This document shows positions 36,585-45,603 of a stretch of 64,000 nt of DNA, piece after piece. The number at the start of each line of letters is the position of its first letter. The stretch's first letter is position 1. The position numbers and the translations under genes were made by a program. Source of the DNA: JASGDC01 sp047608145 (GTDB taxonomy: Bacteria; Actinomycetota; Actinomycetes; Actinomycetales; Micrococcaceae). The DNA is taken from the NCBI GenBank assembly GCA_047608145.1, contig JASGDC010000003.1, positions 1 through 64,000 on the forward strand. Direction: 5' to 3'. Below the pieces are notes generated by a model. That model ran no database searches and was not told where the DNA came from. It saw only the letters and a program-made list of their open reading frames with translations.

Positions 36585-37257
36585 CTTTATCTATTTCTCC
36601 ATTTTGAATCCATTCTTTTGTCATATTTGACTCGTTAGTATGCGAAAAGAATTTTTCAACAAACTCTGCAAAAGTTTTCTTTCCACTCCTAACATCACCA
36701 TAATTTTTAACTATTTCCTTAATTATGTCTTCTGAATATCCAGGTTGAATCAAATGAATTATAGCAAGGAACTCTTTTTCTGGAATATTAATATATTTTT
36801 CAAGAAGTAATAAACCAATTCGAAATGGATAGAAGAAAAATTTCTCATCTGAACCATATACTTTCAACTTAAGCAACTGTCTTAAGAACAACAAGCTACT
36901 AGAATCTAAATTCAAGACTTTTTCAATATCATCATGAGGAGCTAAGGCGTCTTTTCTCCATCCTTCTGCAACAGGTGAAAGCTGTCGTTTATCATTAGCC
37001 ATTCCCAGCTTAACTAATGCGTTCGTCAAAGTTCTTGCCCTTTTAGCGGGATCTTCTATTTTATTCCTATTAAATAAATTTGTTCTTTCCAGAACTCTCA
37101 AATAAAAAGCTGACTGTGCCTCTTTGTCCCACGCAGGAAATTCTTCATTATTTTGGGCGAGGAAAGGCAGTAACTCTTTATAGTCATCAATTAAGGTTTT
37201 CCTTCTAAAACTCGTATCGCCTAAATTGAAGGTTTGTGAGCTAGCGTTAAGCTTCAT
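36571..37257 (-). pseudogene. AlwI-family type IIS restriction endonuclease, N-terminal part
   Basis: A 228-codon frame that encodes the DNA-recognition half. It contains winged-helix-like segments and FFYPFRIGLLLLEK, a stretch I associate with AlwI-family enzymes. The frame ends at a TGA created by an eighth T in the homopolymer at 36573-36580. With seven T it would read on into the catalytic half. It overlaps the end of the methyltransferase gene by 11 bp (ATG inside the last codons), so methyltransferase and nuclease were one operon. The exact recognition site cannot be read from sequence; relatives recognise asymmetric 5-bp sites such as GGATC or GAGTC. Confidence 0.75.
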
Positions 37258-37789
37258 TTTCTAACTCCTGACTGTAATTAGTAACTAGTATTTCTACCGT
37301 TACATTATTGCGTGCCTTAGACTGATAATTACTGTTGTTATAGTCACTGTCCAGAAAATGAACAGTATAGTTCCTTGACCATTCTTTAAGTAGCATATTC
37401 TCTGTTCCTTTATGACTAAGCACATTAGATAAAGCAAACTTTGCACCCTTTTTATGAGCTGCATCAAGATAGCTATATAACTCTAGTTCATCCTCTTTAG
37501 ACCAACCACCATTTTCATTGTAAGAAGCATTGGAAATTAAATAAGGAGGATCTGCATAGATAAAATCATTCTGAAAGTAGCTGACTTCTCTGAAATCTTT
37601 ATTGCTAAACTCTATACATTTATCGTGCAAAGCTTCTGCAAAATGAATCAGTTTAGTTTCAATGTCATTAATCTTGCATATATTAGGGTTATCTTGTTGG
37701 ACAATATTTACTGCTACACTTGCACCTCCACCAAATAAATCAATAAAATTATTATATTTCTTTGGGAAAAGCAGTAAAATTTGTGGCAA
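37247..37789 (-). pseudogene. D12-class adenine-N6 methyltransferase, second domain of a fused enzyme
   Basis: This region has FIDLFGGGASVAVNI (SAM motif I) and DFIYADPPYLIS (catalytic DPPY motif IV) of a Dam-like alpha-class methyltransferase. The open frame continues upstream past the TTG at 37789 without a stop as KPALNYTGSKYKLLPQI, its motif X region. Before that it reads the C-terminus of the first methyltransferase domain (VKVFETDFSAFTTGKS). So this is the second half of a two-domain protein, as in M.FokI, where each domain methylates one strand of an asymmetric site. This domain looks intact, but it has no start codon of its own with a ribosome binding site. Confidence 0.75.
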
Positions 37790-37941
37790 TAGTTTATACT
37801 TACTTCCCGTATAATTTAAAGCTGGCTTAATGAGTTCTTGTTTTTTGTCTTTAATAACACATAAGTAAAGCAGTTCTTTATGATCTTTAATCTGAGACTT
37901 TCCTGTAGTGAAAGCAGAAAAATCTGTTTCGAAAACCTTAA

Positions 37942-38490
37942 CTACACCTCGTTTTTTAGACTATTAATAATCTCTTCATTCGAGATTTTTGCGTTAGGCC
38001 TAGAATTACCCTTTTTTGCCATATTGTTATATGAGACTAAGATATATTTTGAATCGATATTTTGGATAAGGTCATCAAAGGCTTCAGGAGCTTTGGCTTT
38101 TGTATAATCAGAAGATTTTTCTTTTCTATTAACTGCTTTTTTAGCAATACCTTCAACATTTGGCTTTTTCCGCTCCATCACATTTTCAAGAACATGATAA
38201 GCACTTTCATAACCACGTGAATTATATGGAGTATCAATATAAACTAAATCTGCTTTAATTTTTCTAACTAATAAATTAGCGTCCTCATTGAATATTTTAT
38301 TCATATAATTAATGTTCAAGTCTGGTTTTCTAAGCACTAGAGCTTTAAAACTATCCATCTGCTTTCTATAAGCATCAAAATGCCCAACAGTATTAGCAAC
38401 TTTATCCATTGCATATAATAACGAGGTAAGCAAGATAGCTTTCTCTCGTTCATTTATATCTTTATATTCTTCAATTCTCTCTCTTAAAGA
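37942..38490 (-). pseudogene. D12-class adenine methyltransferase, first domain, truncated and frameshifted
   Basis: The frame opens directly after the lysS stop (38491-38493) in the same frame as lysS, reading SLRERIEEYKDINEREK. It includes the motif IV segment DLVYIDTPYNSRGY (DTPY instead of DPPY) and LVSYNNMAKKG. The SAM-binding motif I and roughly the first 100 or more residues are missing. The frame ends at TAG 37942-37944 because of a missing A in an A6 tract (T6 at 37952-37957 on the plus strand). One more A restores KKRGVVKVFETDFSAFTTGK and fuses it to the second domain. The start and first catalytic site are therefore lost. Confidence 0.75.
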
Positions 38491-40008
38491 TTATTTTTCA
38501 GGGCGAATGAACGGGAATAGAATAGTCTCTCGAATACCTAAACCAGTAAGTGCCATCAATAAACGATCAACTCCCATACCCATACCACCAGTAGGTGGCA
38601 TACCATGCTCAATAGCTTTTAAGAAGTCTTCATCAATAACCATAGCTTCGTCATCACCTTGAGATGCCAGCTTAGCTTGCTCTTCAAAGCGTTCACGCTG
38701 AATTACAGGATCGACTAATTCAGAATAGCCAGTACCTAGCTCAAAACCGCGGACATATAAATCCCATTTTTCTACGATACCTGGCTTTTCACGATGCTCA
38801 CGCACTAGTGGCGAAGTCTCAACTGGGAAATCATAAACAAAAGTAGGGCCTTTTAAGTCATTACCAATTGTCTCTTCCCAAATCTCTTCCACTAATTTAC
38901 CGTGGCCACGGAGTACCCCTTTAAGGGGCACATCAAGCTTTTCTGCCAATTTTTCTAGCTCTTCAACAGTCGTCTCTGGTGTAATTTTTTCACCAGCATG
39001 TTTGGAAAGTGAATCATATAACGATAGCCATTCCCAATCACCGCCGAAGTCATACTCTGTGCCATCTACAAGAGTAACTTTAGTATTACCAGCTACTGCA
39101 AGAGCGGCATTCTGTACCATTTTTTGTGTTAAAGCTGCAATTGATTTGTAGTCTCCATAAGCTTCGTAAACTTCCAAAGCAGCGAATTCTGGTGAATGAG
39201 TAGAATCTGCACCTTCGTTACGGAAGTTACGATTAATCTCATAAACACGGTCAATACCCCCGACAGCAGCTTTCTTTAAGTAAAGCTCTGGAGCGATACG
39301 CAAAAATAAGTCAGTATCATATGCATTGATATGAGTAGTAAATGGTGTAGCTGCCGCACCACCGTGAATCGGATGCAACATCGGAGTTTCAATCTCGATA
39401 AAATCAGCACCATCAAGGGTATCGCGCAAACTCTTTAACACTTTAGCTCTAGTTATTACCATATCGCGAGCTTCTTCACGCACAATTAAGTCTACATAAC
39501 GCTGACGAACTCGAGTTTCTTCATTAAGTTCTTTGTGCAAGGTAGGCAATGGTCGAATTGCCTTTGAAGCTAGCTGCCATTTATCAGCCATCACTGATAG
39601 CTCACCACGTTTAGAGCTAATTACTTCACCAGTAATAGCGATAATGTCACCTAAATCTACATCTGCCTTCCAAGCAGCAAGCTCCTCTTTACCAACTGCT
39701 TTTTGACTAAGCATTGCTTGCAGACGTGTGCCGTCACCCTCTTGTAAAATGGCAAAGCATAGTCGACCCGTATTGCGCACAAAAACTACACGACCAGTAA
39801 CACTAACTACATCACCAGTAGTGTCTTCAGCTTCCAGATGATTATACTTTTCACGTATCTCTTTTAAAGTATGGGTGCGAGGCACACTTACTGGGTAGGC
39901 CTCTTGATTATTATCTAAATACTTCTGACGCTTCTCCTTACGGATTTTAATCTGCTCAGGAGTATCGTCTTCAATTTTTACTGGATCTTGTGATGTAGAT
40001 TTACTCAT
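38491..40008 (-). CDS. lysS: Lysyl-tRNA synthetase (class II)
   Basis: Charges tRNA-Lys with lysine. The 505-residue protein has an N-terminal helix-rich extension, the OB-fold anticodon-binding domain (about 60-170) and the class II core, with motif 2 FRNEGADSTHSPEF near 270 and motif 3 GMGMGVDRLLMALTG near 477. No Shine-Dalgarno sequence precedes the ATG; TAGACT (40015-40020) ends 6 nt upstream. Its stop codon abuts the truncated methyltransferase frame. In mycobacteria the neighbours are lsr2 and clpC, whereas here the restriction relic occupies that gap. Confidence 0.97.
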   Translation of the reverse strand: MSKSTSQDPVKIEDDTPEQIKIRKEKRQKYLDNNQEAYPVSVPRTHTLKEIREKYNHLEAEDTTGDVVSVTGRVVFVRNTGRLCFAILQEGDGTRLQAMLSQKAVGKEELAAWKADVDLGDIIAITGEVISSKRGELSVMADKWQLASKAIRPLPTLHKELNEETRVRQRYVDLIVREEARDMVITRAKVLKSLRDTLDGADFIEIETPMLHPIHGGAAATPFTTHINAYDTDLFLRIAPELYLKKAAVGGIDRVYEINRNFRNEGADSTHSPEFAALEVYEAYGDYKSIAALTQKMVQNAALAVAGNTKVTLVDGTEYDFGGDWEWLSLYDSLSKHAGEKITPETTVEELEKLAEKLDVPLKGVLRGHGKLVEEIWEETIGNDLKGPTFVYDFPVETSPLVREHREKPGIVEKWDLYVRGFELGTGYSELVDPVIQRERFEEQAKLASQGDDEAMVIDEDFLKAIEHGMPPTGGMGMGVDRLLMALTGLGIRETILFPFIRPEK

Positions 40009-40014
40009 TTGTCT

Positions 40015-40020
40015 AGTCTA
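40015..40020 (-). promoter_or_regulatory. -10 box of the lysS leaderless promoter
   Basis: TAGACT on the minus strand is followed by six bases and the lysS ATG, with no ribosome binding site. Confidence 0.45.
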
Positions 40021-40065
40021 GCAAAAATCACCTAGTTGAATACGGTATTTAACCGCTAAATTACT

Positions 40066-41049
40066 CTAATCTCCGACAGTTTCCCCAGCTAATACTTCTA
40101 CAGGTAATGTGTATTGTGCTTTCAGCGACTTTTCTGGAGATTCTATTAACTTGATAAGCAACTCTACAGATAAGGTTGCCATATCTTTAATTGGTTGCAC
40201 AATAGTAGTTAACTGTGGGTAGTATTCACGAATGAATTTGGTGCCATCATAACCAATAACTTTAAGTTCTTTAGGGACAGCAATATCTAATTGTTCAGCA
40301 ATTCGTAAAACTAATAGTGCAGTCAAATCATCCGTACAAAAAATACCATCAACAACTTTTTCACTTAATAGCTGCTTAATATGCATTAATTTCACACGTG
40401 GTGAAACGTTATAACTTAGCTCTAAAAATTCTGGTTTTAAATTCTTTTTCTTTAATACTCCTTTGAACCCTTGGACACGTAAGTCCGTAGAACTATTTGA
40501 AAAACTACTACCAGTAATCACTGCAATATTTTTACAATTTGCTTGCAACAATTGTGCTGCAGCCCTCTTTCCACCTATGAAGTTATCAGAACTAACAATT
40601 GGAATGCCTCCTGCTAAGTGTCGGTCATGAGCTATTATTGGTAACCCAGTTTGCTCATATTCTGGAATGTTTCGGTTATGTGTACCCGTAATAATGCCTG
40701 CAACTTGATTAGCCCTAAGCATTTTTAAATAGTCACGCTCTTTCTCGTGGTCCTGTCCTGCATCACACAAAATCACTCGATAGCCCTTTTTGAATAATTC
40801 ATCCTCGATTTCTTGTACTAACTCTCCAAAGAATGGGTTACTGACAGCAGGAAAAATTAAACCAACTAATTGAGTACTTTTCCCCTGCAAAGATCTAGCG
40901 CTAACATTGGGTTGGTAATTTAGCTCTTCCATAGCTGAAAAAACTTTTTCCTTAGTTTTCTCAGACAACGAACCATAGTTATTAATAACGCGCGATACCG
41001 TAGTAACCGAGACACCTGCTAGTTTGGCTACATCTTCTTGTTTCGTCAT
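40066..41049 (-). CDS. scrR: LacI-family repressor, probable sucrose regulator
   Basis: A 327-residue LacI-type regulator: helix-turn-helix at residues 1-55 (DVAKLAGVSVTTVSRVINN), then a periplasmic-binding-like sugar domain. AAAGGAA precedes the ATG, and the gene starts 19 nt after scrB, so both are probably on one transcript. It most likely binds the two matching operators between scrB and scrA, autoregulating the locus and responding to sucrose or a phosphorylated derivative. The symbol is inferred from context. Confidence 0.85.
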   Translation of the reverse strand: MTKQEDVAKLAGVSVTTVSRVINNYGSLSEKTKEKVFSAMEELNYQPNVSARSLQGKSTQLVGLIFPAVSNPFFGELVQEIEDELFKKGYRVILCDAGQDHEKERDYLKMLRANQVAGIITGTHNRNIPEYEQTGLPIIAHDRHLAGGIPIVSSDNFIGGKRAAAQLLQANCKNIAVITGSSFSNSSTDLRVQGFKGVLKKKNLKPEFLELSYNVSPRVKLMHIKQLLSEKVVDGIFCTDDLTALLVLRIAEQLDIAVPKELKVIGYDGTKFIREYYPQLTTIVQPIKDMATLSVELLIKLIESPEKSLKAQYTLPVEVLAGETVGD

Positions 41050-41068
41050 AACTATTCCTTTTAATTTA

Positions 41069-42514
41069 CTAACTCCATAAAACCTTTAGATCGCTAACAT
41101 CGAGATCTAAGTCCTCAGATTCAACTATATAATACGGCTGTTCTGGATATATACGCCCAGCAAAAGCGATAAGACCATTGTTAATATATAGTTCAAATAC
41201 TGAATTATCAAGCCACAAGCTGACTTCTACATTGCTAACATCACTTAATCTTGCGTGACGAATCTCTGCTGATCCACCAGCTTCTTCACGCTTAACCATA
41301 ATTTTACTTGTTTTCTCATCAAAGCTAACAGTTAAACTTAGGTTATTTTTAACATCAGTCACAATATTTACAGTTTTATTATTCGTTGCAGAAAAATTCC
41401 ATTTTAATAGCGATTGGAGTTTTAACCTTTCACCAACATTAATACGCTTGGCTTTTGCCTCTTGCAGTAGCATATTTTCTTTTGCAGGGCGTTGTATTAA
41501 TTTACCATCTTCAAGTCGTAACTCTCGTACTAAAGTTAATGCACCTGACCAACCATCAACATCATTAGGGCAAGTAGCATCTGGAAGCCCAATCCACCCT
41601 GTTGTCAGCACTCTACCATCTGGCGCATTAAAACCTTGAGTTGCATAACATTCATAACCAAAATCTAAAAGTTTTATTTTGCTTGGGTTAATTATTTTAA
41701 GATTTTCCCAATCAAAAGCATCTCCAACTACATAAGTATTAACAAAAGGACTTTCATAATCCATAATTTCTTTGCTAAGACCTTGGGGGCAGAATAATAA
41801 TACAGGTTTATCTTCAATAAAAAGTAAGTTAGGGCACTCAGCCATATAACCAAGATTACTTTCACCTAAATCTAACTCACCAAGATACTCCCAAGGTCCA
41901 GTAATTTCAGGAGCTTTATAAGCTAATATTGCTCCAGCTTTGGTTGTTTTTTGGGCACCGATAATAGCATAATAATTATCTCCATGTTTTAAAATTTGTG
42001 GATCACGGAAATGGGCAGTATACCCGGCAGGTTGTTTAGCAATAAGTGGGTTAGAAATTTTTTCCACTTTATTATCAGCTGTCATCCAAGCACCTAGCTG
42101 AGTAGATTTTCGATTTTGGTTTTCATCAATAACATTACCGGTATATGTCAGAAATAATTTATTACCAACTACAGTAGCTGACCCAGAATAAGCACCCTGT
42201 GCATCATGCTTGGAATCTGGAGTGATAGCTAAACCATGATTTTCCCAATTAACTAAGTCAGATGAAGTTAGATGCATCCAAGCCTTTGAGCCATGCACTG
42301 CTCCAAATGGAAATGTTTGATAAAAAAGCTGCCACTTACCATCAAAGTAACTAAAGCCATTAGGATCGTTTAAGAGTCCAGTTTCAGGCTGAATATGATA
42401 TCCCAAACGCCATTTAGATTTAGCTACTTGCATTTTAAGTTTTTGGACGTACTCAGCTGACCATTTCATATAAGGCTGGTGTATTCTTTTCCAAGTCCAT
42501 TCAGTCTCAGCCAT
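41069..42514 (-). CDS. scrB: Sucrose-6-phosphate hydrolase (GH32)
   Basis: A cytoplasmic family 32 glycoside hydrolase of 481 residues with no signal peptide. The five-bladed propeller carries LLNDPNG with nucleophile D50, FRDP (169-172) and the acid/base glutamate in ECP (226-228). A beta-sandwich domain fills the C-terminal third. With the PTS permease next door, the expected reaction is cleavage of sucrose 6-phosphate to glucose 6-phosphate and fructose. AAGGAG precedes the ATG. A -10 TATAAT lies at 42566-42571, with an operator covering the likely start of transcription. Confidence 0.92.
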   Translation of the reverse strand: MAETEWTWKRIHQPYMKWSAEYVQKLKMQVAKSKWRLGYHIQPETGLLNDPNGFSYFDGKWQLFYQTFPFGAVHGSKAWMHLTSSDLVNWENHGLAITPDSKHDAQGAYSGSATVVGNKLFLTYTGNVIDENQNRKSTQLGAWMTADNKVEKISNPLIAKQPAGYTAHFRDPQILKHGDNYYAIIGAQKTTKAGAILAYKAPEITGPWEYLGELDLGESNLGYMAECPNLLFIEDKPVLLFCPQGLSKEIMDYESPFVNTYVVGDAFDWENLKIINPSKIKLLDFGYECYATQGFNAPDGRVLTTGWIGLPDATCPNDVDGWSGALTLVRELRLEDGKLIQRPAKENMLLQEAKAKRINVGERLKLQSLLKWNFSATNNKTVNIVTDVKNNLSLTVSFDEKTSKIMVKREEAGGSAEIRHARLSDVSNVEVSLWLDNSVFELYINNGLIAFAGRIYPEQPYYIVESEDLDLDVSDLKVLWS

Positions 42515-42550
42515 TAATGCCGCTCCTTGAGTAGTACTTATTCAAATTAT

Positions 42551-42563
42551 TAAACGCTTATCA
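42551..42563. promoter_or_regulatory. ScrR operator O1
   Basis: TAAACGCTTATCA is the reverse complement of the core of O2 (TGATAAGCGTTT). It lies just downstream of the scrB -10 box (TATAAT, 42566-42571 minus strand), so a bound repressor would block scrB-scrR transcription. The central CG and AA/TT flanks fit LacI-family sites. Confidence 0.65.
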
Positions 42564-42614
42564 TTATTATAACCTTAATTATTAACTATTTTACAAATTA
42601 ATAAAACTATAAAT

Positions 42615-42653
42615 TGATAAGCGTTTGACAATTATAGTTTCAATAAGTATATT
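42615..42653 (+). promoter_or_regulatory. scrA promoter with ScrR operator O2
   Basis: TTGACA (42625-42630) and TATATT (42648-42653) are separated by exactly 17 bp, a near-perfect promoter. The operator TGATAAGCGTTTGA (42615-42628) overlaps the -35 hexamer. Transcription would start near 42660, with a ribosome binding site AAGGAAAA just before the scrA ATG. Confidence 0.75.
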
Positions 42654-42699
42654 TTAAGTTAGTTAATACTCAAGAGTGAGCGAATCGTAAGGAAAATCC

Positions 42700-44673
42700 A
42701 TGTCAACGAAATCAGACACAATTCAATACCATGAAATAGCTAATCAGATTCTTGCACATACTGGTGGAAAAGAAAATATTCAACAAGCCTTCCATTGCGC
42801 AACTAGGTTACGCTTAGATGTCAAAGATCCCAAAAAGGTTGACATTGATGCCATGGAAGATCTACCTCTTGCTAAGGGGATGTTTATCCAAGGAAACCAA
42901 CTCCAAATTATTTTTGGCGGTGGACTTGTAGACGATGTAACAGCTGAATTCATTAATTACACTCGGGTATCTGGAACAAAAATTGCTGGACAAGAAGTAG
43001 ATACTAAAGGTTCTAAAGGAAATGTTTTTGGACAGTTCATTAAAACTATTTCTGATGTTTTCATTGATATTATTCCAGCAATTCTCGCCGCAGGTATCTT
43101 GACAGGTATTACGAGTGTGTTAAAACAGCCTGGAGTATTTGGCTCTAAAGCGGTAATAGATACTTTCCCAGCAATTAGCGGCTTTGTGGAAATTTGGAAC
43201 ATAGGTGCATCGGGAATTTTTGCCATGCTACCGCTTTTAGTAATATACTCCGCTACTAAACGCTATGGTGGACGTCCAGTTCTTGGTCTTGCTATGGGTA
43301 CCGTAATGATGTCAGCGCAGTTACCTTCATTAGCTGGCGTGGCTTCAGGAAAAGCACAGCCAATGCTAGCTAATATTTTTGGTTGGCAAGTGCATATGAC
43401 TGGCTTTCAAGGCGGTATTATTGCTGCTTTGATTATGGGATGGGTAGTAGCCAAAACAGACAATTGGTTACAAACAAAAATCCCGAGTGTCCTTCGTCTA
43501 GTATTTGTCCCAATGTTGACTATTTTATTTTCATCACTTGCACTATTCATTGTAGTAGGACCAATAAGCCAGGTACTATCAACTGGTATTACAAATGCTC
43601 TTGTATGGATTACTGAAACTTTTGGAATCTTTGGATACATGTTTTTTGCTGGCACCCAACAACTAGTAGTAATCACAGGCTTACACAACATGTTCCCTGT
43701 AATAGAAGCACAATTAATAGCAACAACTGGAAAAGACTGGTTAAATCCATTGATGTCCGTAGCACTTATGGCTCAAGGTGGTGCAGCTCTTGCATACATG
43801 GCACTTAACTGGGCAAACAAGAAAACTAAGGAAACTGTAATTTCCGCTTTTTCTTCTATTATTTTTGGCATTTCAGAGCCAACAATTTTTGGTGTAACTC
43901 TTAAATATAAATACCCACTGATTGGCGGCTGTATTGGTGGAGCTTTCGCGGGAGCTTATGTTTACCTTGTACAACTCACATCCATTGCTTTTGGAACTAC
44001 TGCACTTCCAGGAATTTCAATTGCTAATCCAGAAAATAACGGATACTTACATTACCTGATTGCCAATATCTTAGGTGCACTATTTGGTTTTATTGCAACA
44101 TTTGGAATTGGAATCTTTGCTAATAAGAAATATGCAACAAAACCTAAATCTATTGGTGCAACTGCAAGTGCAGAACCTACTGTGCTGACAACTACCACAA
44201 AGAAAACCTCTACATCCGAAGAAACTATTAAAGCACCAGCAACAGGTAAATTAACAGCAATGGAAGAGCTTCATGATCCAGCTTTCTCATCTGGGGCCAT
44301 GGGTAAGGGCATCGGAATTATTCCTGACGATGGGAAGATATATGCACCAGTTTCTGGGACAGTTGAAACAGTATTTCCAACAAAACATGCATATGGCATT
44401 ATCAGTAATACTGGGGCAGAACTGCTGATTCATATTGGTCTAGATACTGTAAAACTTAAAGGTAAGGGTTTCAAAACCTTAGTTAAACAAGGCGATGAAA
44501 TTAAACAAGGACAACATATAGCTACAGTTGATCTTGATACCTTAAAGGCGCAAGGCATCGAAGATACTGTGTTGTGTTTCGTTACAAATGCTAAAACCTT
44601 CAGTAAAGTTAATTTCAAAGATAGTGCCAAGCATGTTTCACGTGAAACATTAATTGGTAAAATTGAGAAGTAA
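42700..44673 (+). CDS. scrA: Sucrose-type PTS permease, EIIBCA
   Basis: A 657-residue three-domain phosphotransferase protein. EIIB comes first, with phospho-accepting C33 in FHCATRLRL. The membrane domain EIIC spans about 105-460. EIIA follows a Thr/Ser-rich linker and has IHIGLDTVKLKGKGF, with its active histidine near residue 590. The family (glucose/sucrose/beta-glucoside type) imports and phosphorylates sucrose, trehalose or aryl-glucosides. The divergent scrB makes sucrose the best guess. It is a single gene under O2 control. Confidence 0.9.
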   Translation: MSTKSDTIQYHEIANQILAHTGGKENIQQAFHCATRLRLDVKDPKKVDIDAMEDLPLAKGMFIQGNQLQIIFGGGLVDDVTAEFINYTRVSGTKIAGQEVDTKGSKGNVFGQFIKTISDVFIDIIPAILAAGILTGITSVLKQPGVFGSKAVIDTFPAISGFVEIWNIGASGIFAMLPLLVIYSATKRYGGRPVLGLAMGTVMMSAQLPSLAGVASGKAQPMLANIFGWQVHMTGFQGGIIAALIMGWVVAKTDNWLQTKIPSVLRLVFVPMLTILFSSLALFIVVGPISQVLSTGITNALVWITETFGIFGYMFFAGTQQLVVITGLHNMFPVIEAQLIATTGKDWLNPLMSVALMAQGGAALAYMALNWANKKTKETVISAFSSIIFGISEPTIFGVTLKYKYPLIGGCIGGAFAGAYVYLVQLTSIAFGTTALPGISIANPENNGYLHYLIANILGALFGFIATFGIGIFANKKYATKPKSIGATASAEPTVLTTTTKKTSTSEETIKAPATGKLTAMEELHDPAFSSGAMGKGIGIIPDDGKIYAPVSGTVETVFPTKHAYGIISNTGAELLIHIGLDTVKLKGKGFKTLVKQGDEIKQGQHIATVDLDTLKAQGIEDTVLCFVTNAKTFSKVNFKDSAKHVSRETLIGKIEK

Positions 44674-44718
44674 ATTAGACAATAAGTAAAGTATACCTCG
44701 GGTTTATGGGGTGTATAA

Positions 44719-45603
44719 TTAAAAATCTTTTTGAGGGTTGCTTAGTAGAGCTCGCATCTTATTAAGTGTAGTCTGAGGAATCTTATTTGAATAGCTGTGT
44801 TCTAATTGGTCTATGGTAGCAAGGCCTAGTGCTTTGTAACTTGCCAACATTGGATCATTTTTCAAAGTTGTAATATGTGAAGCTACTCCTTGCACATCAC
44901 CAGCAACTATTAACCCATTTAAACTAGACATTCCAGTAGTAAGCGCATTGTCTAAACTACTAGTTAGCAGTGGCGCGAGGAAGGCATTTACATTATCAAC
45001 ACCCACTTTTTCTAGGGTGTTCCGTGCTTGGTTAACGACCATAGCCAAATTGTTAGAAGCATGAGTAAGAGCTGCGTGGTATAAAGAACGCTTATTTTCT
45101 TCGATTATTACTGGTGCTCCACCCATTTCAATAACCAACGCCTGCGCGATTGGAAGCACGTTATTGGGTGCAGTTATTGCAAAACCACAACCCACTAATT
45201 TACCAATATCTAAGCTAGTTCCAGTGAAATTCATTGCTGGATGGATGGCCATCCCAATAGCTCCTAGTGCAATAGCTGGAGCAAATACACTAACCCCGAA
45301 TCGGCCTGAAGTATGAACTAGTAATTGTCCTGGCTTCCATAATCCTAGTTTGGAAATCCCGGAAATCATACCTGGTAGCACCTCGTCAGGAATTGCCAAG
45401 AATACTAAATCAGATTCAGCAATTACTTCTTCAATTTCCATTACTGGGACACCAGGTACCATAACTGCCATCCGTTCACGACTCTCTTCTGAGCTCGCAT
45501 ACATGCCCACGACTTTGTGACCAGCTGCGCGTAAAACTGTAGCTAAAATGACACCGACTTTACCGGCACCAATAAAACCAATTTTTAAACGCGGTGGTGT
45601 CAT
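44719..45603 (-). CDS. Rossmann-like and DUF2520 domain protein
   Basis: A 294-residue protein with an N-terminal NAD(P)-binding fold (GFIGAGKVGVILATVLRAAG) and a C-terminal helical DUF2520 domain, resembling 6-phosphogluconate or ketopantoate reductases. In actinobacteria it usually sits between folK/DUF3180 and panC and has been suspected to be a ketopantoate reductase, but this is not established and no pan gene is present here. It overlaps the DUF3180 gene by 4 bp (ATGA). The end of the gene lies close to scrA, and no good terminator separates the convergent pair. Confidence 0.85.
   Translation of the reverse strand: MTPPRLKIGFIGAGKVGVILATVLRAAGHKVVGMYASSEESRERMAVMVPGVPVMEIEEVIAESDLVFLAIPDEVLPGMISGISKLGLWKPGQLLVHTSGRFGVSVFAPAIALGAIGMAIHPAMNFTGTSLDIGKLVGCGFAITAPNNVLPIAQALVIEMGGAPVIIEENKRSLYHAALTHASNNLAMVVNQARNTLEKVGVDNVNAFLAPLLTSSLDNALTTGMSSLNGLIVAGDVQGVASHITTLKNDPMLASYKALGLATIDQLEHSYSNKIPQTTLNKMRALLSNPQKDF

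Noticed and set aside
36541..36600. Programmed ribosomal frameshift in the restriction enzyme gene
   Set aside because: Joining the halves needs a +1 shift, whereas slippery U-runs mostly give -1. A tract-length change explains it more simply.
44695..44718. Terminator between scrA and the DUF2520 gene
   Set aside because: The TATACC and GGTGTATA segments pair only with a bulge and no clear U-run follows, so I did not call it.
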